Below are positions 6,959-13,908 of a stretch of 14,797 nucleotides of DNA, one piece after another (the stretch's first letter is position 1; each line of letters opens with the position of its first letter). Origin of the DNA: an uncultured Clostridia bacterium. GTDB lineage: Bacteria; Bacillota; Clostridia; Oscillospirales; CAG-272. The position numbers were made by a program, and so were the translations under genes. A model generated the notes under the pieces. That model saw nothing but the letters and a program-made list of their open reading frames with translations. It was not told where the DNA came from and made no database searches. The stretch is from assembly GCA_937895775.1 (NCBI GenBank), contig CALBLD010000120.1, forward strand, positions 1-14,797, read 5' to 3'.

Positions 6959-7531
6959 ATGGAGATTCTTGCACCCGAAACCGCCTATGATCTGTGTACG
7001 GGCAGACTTGACGGAGAAAATGTGTCCTACGGCAAAAAACGGCTTGCCGAAATACGGAGCATTTTCCGCGACCGTCATGCCGCGGATAGCGGCGACGGCG
7101 ATACCGTCGTTTACGAGGTCGGCATGCACGCAGAGGTTCCCGAGGGAACCTGCGGCGGACTGTTTTTCGGAACGAGCATAATTCATCCGGGTATGGTCGG
7201 AGACGAATACTATATGACAAAGGGTCATTTTCACGCAAGACGGGAAACGGCTGAATATTATTTCGGCATATCCGGAAGCGGAATACTGCTTCTCATGAGC
7301 GAGGACGGAAAGTGCAGCGCACACCGAATGGAAAAGGGTGCGCTTTGCTATATCGGCGGGCATATCGCTCACCGTCTGGTCAATACAGGTGACGACGACC
7401 TTGTCGTCGGTGCCTGCTGGCTGTCGGATGCGGGTCATGACTACGGGTCGATCGCAGAGTCGGGCTTTCCGGTACGCGTCGTCTGCCGTGACGGGAAACC
7501 GACTCTGATTCCGGGGGCGGACGCACTGTGA
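6959..7531 (+). CDS. pgi: Cupin-type glucose-6-phosphate isomerase (archaeal-type PGI)
   Basis: This 190-residue protein is predicted to interconvert glucose-6-phosphate and fructose-6-phosphate with a metal-dependent cupin. All family marks are present: TKGHFHARRETAEYYFG with metal ligands H90, H92 and E99, then H138 in GGHIAHRLVNTG, and the tail DAGHDYGSI. Length and ligand spacing match the Pyrococcus furiosus enzyme (about 189 residues; ligands His88, His90, Glu97, His136) with a constant shift of two. The RBS AGGAGG overlaps the end of the preceding gene's TGA stop. Its own TGA overlaps the GTG start of the ROK gene by four bases, so kinase and isomerase are translationally coupled. The family call is firm; an exact substrate other than glucose-6-phosphate cannot be ruled out. 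Confidence 0.9.
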   Translation: MEILAPETAYDLCTGRLDGENVSYGKKRLAEIRSIFRDRHAADSGDGDTVVYEVGMHAEVPEGTCGGLFFGTSIIHPGMVGDEYYMTKGHFHARRETAEYYFGISGSGILLLMSEDGKCSAHRMEKGALCYIGGHIAHRLVNTGDDDLVVGACWLSDAGHDYGSIAESGFPVRVVCRDGKPTLIPGADAL

Positions 7532-8451
7532 AAACGATTTCTGTTGACCTCGGCGGGTCAAAGGTGAAAATGGGGGTCGTTTCGGACGGGAAGGTTACCC
7601 GCTTTGAGACGTTCGAATCGGATTCGCATGCGGGGTTTCTGCCGATCCTGCCCGAAATCGAGGCGATATGCGGAAGATGGACAGCCGAAGAGGATATCGG
7701 CTCGGTCGGCATAGCCTTCCCGAGCCTTGTGGATCCCGTGCACGGTCGGGTCATCGGGCAAAGCGACAAATATTCCGACTGCCGCGGGGTCGATCTCGGA
7801 GCATTGATGTCCGAAAGATTTCGTCTTCCGACAATTGTCGAAAACGACGCAAACGCCGCGGCAATCGGGGAGCATGCCTACGGAAGTGCCGCAGATACCG
7901 ACGATTTTGTGCTGATGATTCTCGGCACGGGCATAGGCACCGCCGCTTTTATGAACGGACGGCTTGTGCGCGGCAGACACTACCGTGCGGGGATACTGTT
8001 CGGTCACATACCGCTTAAGGCGGACGGCAGAAAGTGTACCGGATGCCCGGGCATCGGCTGTGCCGAGGCACAGGCGAGTACATGGGCGTTGCCTTATATG
8101 ATAAGGGAATCGGAGATCGACAGTCCGCTCAAAGCCGAGCAATCGCCCGATTTCAGACTGCTGAAAAAATATTACGATTCGGGCGATCGGCTTGCCGCCT
8201 CGGTTTTTCGTGAGTGCTGCATATACTGGGCGAATTGCCTGATCTCAATGATCTGCGCATACGATCCCGAACTCGTGCTTCTGAGCGGTGGGGTGACAAG
8301 GTGGGGAGACGGACTGCTGTCGGCACTTGAAAATGAGGTAAGACAGCGGGCATGGAGCCCGTGTGGGGAGCCGTCCTTTCGGGTGGCAAAAGAGCCGGAA
8401 CAGTCGGTTCTGCTCGGACTGCACGCGCTCTGCCGCGAAAACCTGCGATAA
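7528..8451 (+). CDS. ROK-family sugar kinase
   Basis: This 307-residue protein is an ATP-dependent hexose kinase, probably feeding the isomerases of the operon. The sequence shows the N-terminal phosphate loop VDLGGSKVKMG, the catalytic Asp D107 in VENDANAAAIGE, a second phosphate loop LGTGIGTAAF, and a C-terminal VLLSGGVTRWG. Two signatures deviate. The usual AGE-[IL]-GH segment, whose Glu contacts the sugar, reads AGILFGHI with no Glu. The zinc motif CxCGxxGCxE reads C170-TG-C173-PGIG-C178-A-E180, with one extra residue between the first two Cys. These suggest a separate ROK subfamily with altered sugar preference rather than a standard glucokinase. It starts at GTG 7528, overlapping the previous stop by four bases (GTGA), and is the last gene before a strong terminator. 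Confidence 0.9.
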   Translation: MKTISVDLGGSKVKMGVVSDGKVTRFETFESDSHAGFLPILPEIEAICGRWTAEEDIGSVGIAFPSLVDPVHGRVIGQSDKYSDCRGVDLGALMSERFRLPTIVENDANAAAIGEHAYGSAADTDDFVLMILGTGIGTAAFMNGRLVRGRHYRAGILFGHIPLKADGRKCTGCPGIGCAEAQASTWALPYMIRESEIDSPLKAEQSPDFRLLKKYYDSGDRLAASVFRECCIYWANCLISMICAYDPELVLLSGGVTRWGDGLLSALENEVRQRAWSPCGEPSFRVAKEPEQSVLLGLHALCRENLR

Positions 8452-8457
8452 ATAAAT

Positions 8458-8490
8458 AGACAGCAATGCGAAAAACGCATTGCTGTCTTT
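8458..8490. terminator. Bidirectional rho-independent terminator between convergent operons
   Basis: A perfect 13-bp stem (AGACAGCAATGCG paired with CGCATTGCTGTCT) closes a five-A loop. A T-rich tract follows on the plus strand. The A-rich stretch before it gives a T-rich tail on the minus strand, so it can end both the sugar operon and the prfC-GNAT operon. Confidence 0.9.
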
Positions 8491-8525
8491 CTTTTGTGCG
8501 GATATAATCCGGTGGTGCTGTTTTT

Positions 8526-9395
8526 TCATCCCATCGTATAGCACTTGTTTTCGAATTCAATCTCAAAGCCGAGATCAAAATAGAGCTTCAGCGCATTGAA
8601 GTTGTCGCAGTCAACGATCAGACGCAGTCTGTTTACCCGATCGTCCGAAAACGCCGTTTTTATAAGGTGTCCGAGTACCGCCCTGCCTCTGCCCCGGTGC
8701 CGCATGCCCTCTTTTACGCCGATGATCTCGGCGACCGCAAGCGAGGGATCGGAGGTGCGCTCAAGCACGCTGTATGCCGAAATCCCGCCGTCCTCTGTCA
8801 TCACAAAGACCTCTCTGTTCTTGCCGATGCTGTCGGTTATCCCCTTGCCCGTAATGTAAAGCTCCGGGAAGATGCTGTCATGCAGCCTTTCGAATCCGGC
8901 AAACTCTGTCGGCTTTATCGATGAAATACGGTCGCTGTCACCGATGTTTCTCTCGTTTCCCCTCACAAGGAGCAGACCGTACTCGTCGGTATTTGCCCTC
9001 GCTCCCGATTTTTCGAGAAAATCCGCAAGAGCGACATTCTGTTTCGGGAAATAAAATGTGAAATGCGTGTCGGGAGCAAAACCCCCGGCTTTGCGCGCCG
9101 CGGCGAAAATTTCGCCCGCAAGCGATTTATCTGCGGTTGATTCGTCGGCAAACAGGTTGACGTCGGCATTTTTTCGTTCGGGATCGTAAAACATCCAGCA
9201 GACCGCGCATATTTTTCGGTCGTCGTCTCTGCCGACCGCAAGATTGCCGCTTGCCCGCATGTCGGAGACTATATCATCGTAGTTTGACGGACAAAACATT
9301 GACGCCGTGTCGGGACTGCCGTTAAGCTTTGCCGCAAACTCTGCGGCAAAGCGGACAAGCGTTTCGTCGCAGTTTACTGTTATCGTCATTTTCAT
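8526..9395 (-). CDS. GNAT-family N-acetyltransferase
   Basis: This 289-residue protein has its clear GNAT core in the C-terminal half. The acetyl-CoA-binding loop is at 227-245 (VKEGMRHRGRGRAVLGHL, with the R-x-x-G-x-G type pattern R232-G237), followed by LRLIVDCDNFNALKLYFDLGFE. The first 145 residues look like a second, worn GNAT-like half (AVCWMFYD, FTFYFPKQNVALADFLEKSGA), which is inference. The substrate cannot be read from the sequence. Its ATG overlaps the TGA of prfC by four bases (ATGA), so it is translated by coupling to release factor 3. The alternative in-frame ATG, six bases further in, has the same GAGG at a longer distance. It ends at the shared terminator with the sugar operon. 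Confidence 0.85.
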   Translation of the reverse strand: MKMTITVNCDETLVRFAAEFAAKLNGSPDTASMFCPSNYDDIVSDMRASGNLAVGRDDDRKICAVCWMFYDPERKNADVNLFADESTADKSLAGEIFAAARKAGGFAPDTHFTFYFPKQNVALADFLEKSGARANTDEYGLLLVRGNERNIGDSDRISSIKPTEFAGFERLHDSIFPELYITGKGITDSIGKNREVFVMTEDGGISAYSVLERTSDPSLAVAEIIGVKEGMRHRGRGRAVLGHLIKTAFSDDRVNRLRLIVDCDNFNALKLYFDLGFEIEFENKCYTMG

Positions 9396-11008
9396 TCTGC
9401 CTCGTTTCTGCCGAATTCGGCAAGTTCAAGTCCGGGATTTTTGTCAACAGCCCAGTCGATCTCGTACTCGCCGACGAATATCAGAAGATCGTTTCCTTTG
9501 AGATCGCAGACATGCCTCGTCTGCGACATCAGATTCAGCTCGGAAATCGGTTTCGGACTGTTTTTGACATATCTTATATACTGATGCGGCAGATTTTCCT
9601 GACGGTATCCTACCCCGTATTCGCTGTCCATGCGGAATTTCAGCACGTCGAACTGGAGCATGCCGACAACTCCGACAACAAGGCGTTCCATTCCCGCACC
9701 CGGGAAGGTGAACATCTGTATTGCACCCTCCTGCGCGATCTGATTCATTCCCTTTGCAAACTGCTTGCGCTTCATCGAATCTATCTGTTCGACTACCGCA
9801 AAATGCTCGGGAGCAAAGGTCGGGATGCCCGAGAATCTGACCTTCATCGACGGGTCGCAGACGGTGTCGCCTATCGAGAAGATGCCGGGGTCGAAAACGC
9901 CGATTATATCGCCCGCATATGCTTCGTCGATGACCTCTCTCTCCTGCGCCATCATCTGCTGGGGTTGTGAAAGCTTGATGTTTTTGTTCTCCTGAACATG
10001 GAAATATTCCTTTCCGCGTTCGAATTTGCCCGAGCAGATGCGCATGAAGGCGATCCTGTCGCGGTGCGCCTTGTTCATGTTTGCCTGTATTTTGAAAACA
10101 AATGCCGAAAATTTTTCGCAGAAGGGGTCAACCGTCTGCCCGCTTGCCGCGTCGGTGTGCGAGAGCGGATGGCTCGTCATTTTCAGAAAGCTTTCGAGAA
10201 AAGGCTCAATGCCGAAATTGTTGAGTGCCGAGCCGAAGAATACGGGGGACAGCTTGCCCGCACGGACTCTGTCAATGTCAAATTCGTAGCCTGCGACATC
10301 TACAAGCTCTATCTGTTCGATAAGCTCGCCCGCAAGCCGATCCCCGATCAGCTTTTCGAGTTTTTCTCTGTCGCTTATCGGACATTCGATCGCTTCAAGA
10401 CGGTTCCTGCCGCCGTGGAAGTTGTCGAATGTGAGAATACATTCCTTTTCCCTGTCGTAAACGCCTTTGAAGGAAGCTCCGCAGGAGATTGGCCAGTTCA
10501 TCGGATAGGTTCCGATGCCGAACTCGGTCTCAAGCTCGTCGAGCAGTTCAAACGGATCGCGCGCTTCGCGGTCCAGCTTGTTTATAAATGTGAAAATCGG
10601 TATGCCGCGCATTGCGCAGACCTTGAACAGCTTGCGGGTCTGCGGCTCGATGCCCTTTGCGGCGTCGATGACCATTACCGCACTGTCGGCTGCCATGAGC
10701 GTGCGGTAGGTGTCCTCCGAGAAATCCTGATGCCCGGGGGTGTCAAGTATGTTTATGCAGTAGCCCTCGTAGCAGAACTGCATTACCGATGAGGTTACCG
10801 AAATACCTCTCTGCTTTTCAAGCTCCATCCAGTCGGACACGGCATGCCTGTCGCTTGCCTTGCCCTTGACCGAGCCTGCGGTCTGTATCGCTCCGCCGTA
10901 AAGCAGAAATTTCTCTGTGAGCGTTGTTTTTCCCGCGTCCGGGTGTGAAATTATCGCAAACGTGCGTCTGCGGTCGATCTCTTCTCTGATAGTTGCCTGC
11001 GCCGCCAT
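9392..11008 (-). CDS. prfC: Peptide chain release factor 3 (RF3)
   Basis: This 538-residue translational GTPase recycles release factors 1 and 2 from the ribosome after peptide release. The GTPase motifs are complete: G1 HPDAGKTT (22-29), G2 region RGISVTSS (67-74), G3 DTPGH (89-93) and G4 NKLD (143-146). The length is close to the usual 525-540, and RF3 C-terminal blocks such as GVGMLQFDV and YGVGYRQENLPHQYIRYV are present. It starts at ATG 11008 with AAAGGA about 12 bases upstream, behind an extended -10 promoter. The GNAT gene downstream overlaps by four bases. Confidence 0.97.
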   Translation of the reverse strand: MAAQATIREEIDRRRTFAIISHPDAGKTTLTEKFLLYGGAIQTAGSVKGKASDRHAVSDWMELEKQRGISVTSSVMQFCYEGYCINILDTPGHQDFSEDTYRTLMAADSAVMVIDAAKGIEPQTRKLFKVCAMRGIPIFTFINKLDREARDPFELLDELETEFGIGTYPMNWPISCGASFKGVYDREKECILTFDNFHGGRNRLEAIECPISDREKLEKLIGDRLAGELIEQIELVDVAGYEFDIDRVRAGKLSPVFFGSALNNFGIEPFLESFLKMTSHPLSHTDAASGQTVDPFCEKFSAFVFKIQANMNKAHRDRIAFMRICSGKFERGKEYFHVQENKNIKLSQPQQMMAQEREVIDEAYAGDIIGVFDPGIFSIGDTVCDPSMKVRFSGIPTFAPEHFAVVEQIDSMKRKQFAKGMNQIAQEGAIQMFTFPGAGMERLVVGVVGMLQFDVLKFRMDSEYGVGYRQENLPHQYIRYVKNSPKPISELNLMSQTRHVCDLKGNDLLIFVGEYEIDWAVDKNPGLELAEFGRNEAE

Positions 11009-11064
11009 TTATATTTTTGTCCTTTCGTCTCTTGCCTTTTTATACAATACAAATTATACATATT

Positions 11065-11093
11065 ATTTTACCACATTGCGCCCCTTTTTGCAA
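11065..11093 (-). promoter_or_regulatory. Sigma-A promoter for prfC and the GNAT gene
   Basis: On the minus strand, TTGCAA (11088-11093) is followed by a 17-base spacer and TAAAAT (11065-11070), with an extended -10 TG one base before it. It points leftward, about 57 bases before the prfC start, and is back to back with the rhamnose promoter. Confidence 0.62.
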
Positions 11094-11164
11094 CCGTTTT
11101 TTTCAATAGTGCGGTCTGTTTTCGAAAAGGTAAAAAAAGTATACAAACAGGATAAGAAAAGCTA

Positions 11165-11193
11165 TTGCGGAGAGCAAAAAAGTATGCTATACT
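11165..11193 (+). promoter_or_regulatory. Promoter of the rhamnose operon
   Basis: TTGCGG (11165-11170), a 17-base spacer and TATACT (11188-11193) form the promoter, with an extended -10 TG at 11185-11186. The -10 lies in a perfect inverted repeat AGTAT-GCT-ATACT (11181-11193). A direct repeat AAAAAAGTAT occurs at 11133-11142 and 11176-11185, 43 bases apart. These are possible regulator sites. The weak -35 fits an activated promoter. Confidence 0.6.
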
Positions 11194-11230
11194 CGTATAA
11201 AACCGATTCCGAAAGAAGAGGGGGTATTAT

Positions 11231-12631
11231 GTGAAAAATTATATCGCAATTGACATAGGCGCGTCGGGCGGACGGCTGATCTCGGGGCGTCTTGAAAACG
11301 GACGGCTTCTGACGAGAGAGGTGTACCGCTTCAAAAACGGCAGTCATGTCGGTGCGTCGGGCAGACTTTGCTGGGATCTTGAACACATATTCGGTGAGAT
11401 TATTGTCGGTCTGCGGAAGGCGGCGTCCGAAGAGAAGATCGACTTTATCGGCATAGACACGTGGGGCGTCGATTTTGTCCTGCTTGACCGCAAAGGCAAG
11501 CCGCTCGGAGAGGCAGTCTGCTACCGCGACAGCCGTACCGAGGGAAGCGGAGAGATACTTGCGGAAAAAATCGGTATGAAGCGGCTGTATCGCCTGACAG
11601 GCATACAGGAAAACCGCATAAATACGATAAATCAGCTTGTCAGTATAAAGGAAACCGAGCCTGAACTGCTTGAAGCAGCCGAAAGACTGCTCTTTATCCC
11701 CGATTATCTCGGCTATCTGTTGACCGGACGGTTTTCCTGCGAATATACAAACGCATCCACTTCCGGATTGCTGAACGCGGAAAACGGTGTCTGGGACAGG
11801 GAAATTATAATGAAGCTCGGACTTCCGCCCCATATATTCAGACAGCTGAGACGTCCGTGCATGGCTCTCGGTCCGCTTTCGGATGCGATCGCAAAAGAGA
11901 TCGGCTGTGATGCGCTCGTTCTGCTTCCCGCAACCCACGATACCGGTTCGGCTGTGTTTGCACTTCCGTCGGATGCCGAAAACCCGCTTTATATAAGCTC
12001 GGGTACATGGTCGCTTCTCGGAACCGAACTTGACGAACCGATTCTGACCGAGCAGGCGAGAAAGGCAAACTTCACCAACGAGGGCGGCGCGGGCGGAAGC
12101 GTTCGCTTTCTGAAAAACATAATGGGACTCTGGATGATCCAGTCGGTGCGGGAAGAAAAATCGCTTTCCTTCGACGAAATCGAAAGGGCGGCAAGGCGAT
12201 CGCTCGGCACAAAACTGCGTATTGACGTCAACGACGGCAGATTCCTTGCACCGAAGTCGATGACGGCGGAAATAGAGGCGGCAGTCGGGAAAAAGCTTGA
12301 CGACAGCGAGCTTTTTGCGGTGATTTACCTGTCACTTGCCGATTATTACAAAAAATCGATTGATGAACTTGGCGAAATCGTCGGGAAAAAGCTTCCCGAT
12401 ACCCTGAATGTCATAGGCGGCGGAAGCCGTGATGCGCTTCTGTGCGAGCTTACCGCCTCCGCCTGCGGCAAAAGGGTGCTTGCGGGTCCCGCCGAAGCGA
12501 CGGCAACAGGCAATCTCTGCGCACAGATGACGGCAACGGGCGAGATCGCCGACAAGCGTGCCGCACGCAGGATAGTTGCCGACTCGTTTGAAATAAAAGA
12601 ATATCTTCCCGAAGAGAAAAGGAGTTTTTGA
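11231..12631 (+). CDS. rhaB: L-rhamnulokinase
   Basis: This 466-residue FGGY-family kinase phosphorylates L-rhamnulose to L-rhamnulose-1-phosphate, the second step of L-rhamnose breakdown. Family marks are the N-terminal phosphate loop AIDIGASGGRLISG, IDTWGVDFVLLD, CYRDSRTEG, the catalytic D237 in ATHDTGSAVFALP (same number as Asp237 of Escherichia coli RhaB), ISSGTWSLLGTEL, and the ATP-site GGGSRDALLCELTA. It starts at GTG 11231 with GAGGGG six bases before it. An ATG two bases upstream is out of frame and runs straight into a stop. It is first in its operon, and its TGA stop lies two bases before the rhaA ATG. Confidence 0.96.
   Translation: MKNYIAIDIGASGGRLISGRLENGRLLTREVYRFKNGSHVGASGRLCWDLEHIFGEIIVGLRKAASEEKIDFIGIDTWGVDFVLLDRKGKPLGEAVCYRDSRTEGSGEILAEKIGMKRLYRLTGIQENRINTINQLVSIKETEPELLEAAERLLFIPDYLGYLLTGRFSCEYTNASTSGLLNAENGVWDREIIMKLGLPPHIFRQLRRPCMALGPLSDAIAKEIGCDALVLLPATHDTGSAVFALPSDAENPLYISSGTWSLLGTELDEPILTEQARKANFTNEGGAGGSVRFLKNIMGLWMIQSVREEKSLSFDEIERAARRSLGTKLRIDVNDGRFLAPKSMTAEIEAAVGKKLDDSELFAVIYLSLADYYKKSIDELGEIVGKKLPDTLNVIGGGSRDALLCELTASACGKRVLAGPAEATATGNLCAQMTATGEIADKRAARRIVADSFEIKEYLPEEKRSF
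12617..12624 (+). promoter_or_regulatory. Ribosome binding site that decides the rhaA start
   Basis: AAAAGGAG ends 9 bases before the ATG at 12634 but only 3 bases before the in-frame TTG at 12628. This makes 12634 the start. Confidence 0.75.
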
Positions 12632-12633
12632 AA

Positions 12634-13893
12634 ATGAACAGGATGACAGATACCGAAAAGGCATATGAGACGGCAAAGGCGGCATACGCGGCGATCGGAG
12701 TCGATACCGACGCAGCGATAGCAACGCTTTCGGCACTACCCATATCGGTTCATTGCTGGCAGGGCGACGACGTGTCCGGCTTTGACAGCCCGGACGCGCT
12801 CTCCGGCGGAATAATGGCGACCGGAAACTATCCCGGCAAGGCAAGGACGCCCGAGGAACTGATGAGCGATATCGATCTCGCTTTTTCGCTCATCCCGGGC
12901 AGAAAAAAGCTGAATCTTCACGCATCCTACGCCGTGTTCGAAAAAGGCGAGTGGGCGGACAGGGATGCGATAGAGCCGCGACATTTCGAAAAATGGGTGC
13001 GCTTTGCAAAAGAGCGGGGAATCGGTCTTGACTTCAATCCCACGTTTTTCTCGCATCCGAAGGCGGCGGACGGTCTGACGCTCTCGTCCCCCGACGAAGA
13101 GATCAGGCGTTTCTGGGTCGCGCACGGCATTGCCTGCCTGCGCATATCCGAATATTTTGCCGAGCAGACGGGTTTCCCCTGCGTAATGAACATCTGGATT
13201 CCCGACGGGTACAAGGACACCCCGGCGGACAGGATCGGTCCGAGGGAGAGGTTCATGCGTTCGCTTGACGAGATACTCGGCGCGGGCTACGACAGGGAAA
13301 AGGTCAAAGTCACTCTTGAATCGAAGGTTTTCGGCATAGGTGTCGAATCATATACGGTCGGCTCGTCCGAATTCTGTCAGAGCTATGTGCTGACGAGGGG
13401 AATAGTCCCGCTTATGGACAACGGTCACTATCATCCGACCGAACTTGTTTCGGATAAAATATCGGCGGTTCTGCTCTTCAACAAAAATCTTGCGCTCCAT
13501 ATAACAAGAGGGGTGCGCTGGGATTCCGACCATGTCGTCCGTTTCGACGACGAGACCAAGGAGATCGCAAAGGAAGCGGTCGCAAGCGGTCGCCTTTCGG
13601 ATATCTTTTTCGCACTCGACTATTTCGATGCGTCGATAAACCGTATTGCCGCATGGGTGATCGGATGCCGCAATCTGCAAAAGGCACTGCTTTGTGCATT
13701 GCTTACCCCGCATGATCGCCTGAAGGCACTTCAGGACAGAGGTGATTATACTCACCTGCTCGCCGAGAGCGAGGAAGAAAAACTGCTTCCGCTCGGTGCG
13801 GTATGGGAAAAGTTCCTGTCGGAGAGCAAAGCCGTGAGCGATTACATGAAGGCAATCGACCGATACGAGGCGGATGTCCTCTCAAAAAGATAA
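12634..13893 (+). CDS. rhaA: L-rhamnose isomerase
   Basis: This 419-residue metal-dependent TIM-barrel isomerase converts L-rhamnose to L-rhamnulose, the first step of the pathway. All expected metal and catalytic residues are present: E229 (VTLESK), D262 (PLMDNGHYHP), H289 (LALHITRG), D297 and D299 (RWDSDHVV) and D329 (FALDYFDAS). They correspond to E. coli RhaA residues 234, 267, 294, 302, 304 and 334 with a constant shift of five. The N-terminal signature VHCWQGDDVSGFD is also typical. ATG 12634 is chosen by its ribosome binding site. The gene follows rhaB directly. No rhamnulose-1-phosphate aldolase (rhaD) follows it; a lipoprotein gene is next. Confidence 0.97.
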   Translation: MNRMTDTEKAYETAKAAYAAIGVDTDAAIATLSALPISVHCWQGDDVSGFDSPDALSGGIMATGNYPGKARTPEELMSDIDLAFSLIPGRKKLNLHASYAVFEKGEWADRDAIEPRHFEKWVRFAKERGIGLDFNPTFFSHPKAADGLTLSSPDEEIRRFWVAHGIACLRISEYFAEQTGFPCVMNIWIPDGYKDTPADRIGPRERFMRSLDEILGAGYDREKVKVTLESKVFGIGVESYTVGSSEFCQSYVLTRGIVPLMDNGHYHPTELVSDKISAVLLFNKNLALHITRGVRWDSDHVVRFDDETKEIAKEAVASGRLSDIFFALDYFDASINRIAAWVIGCRNLQKALLCALLTPHDRLKALQDRGDYTHLLAESEEEKLLPLGAVWEKFLSESKAVSDYMKAIDRYEADVLSKR

Positions 13894-13908
13894 AGAGAGG
13901 TAAGAAAC

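Noticed and set aside
8499..8511. Small palindrome CGGAT-ATA-ATCCG between the convergent operons.
   Set aside because: The 5-bp arms are too short to support a function, and a much stronger terminator lies next to it.
9998..10792. A 264-codon plus-strand frame inside prfC.
   Set aside because: prfC carries complete GTPase motifs on the other strand, and the plus-strand translation has no family features.
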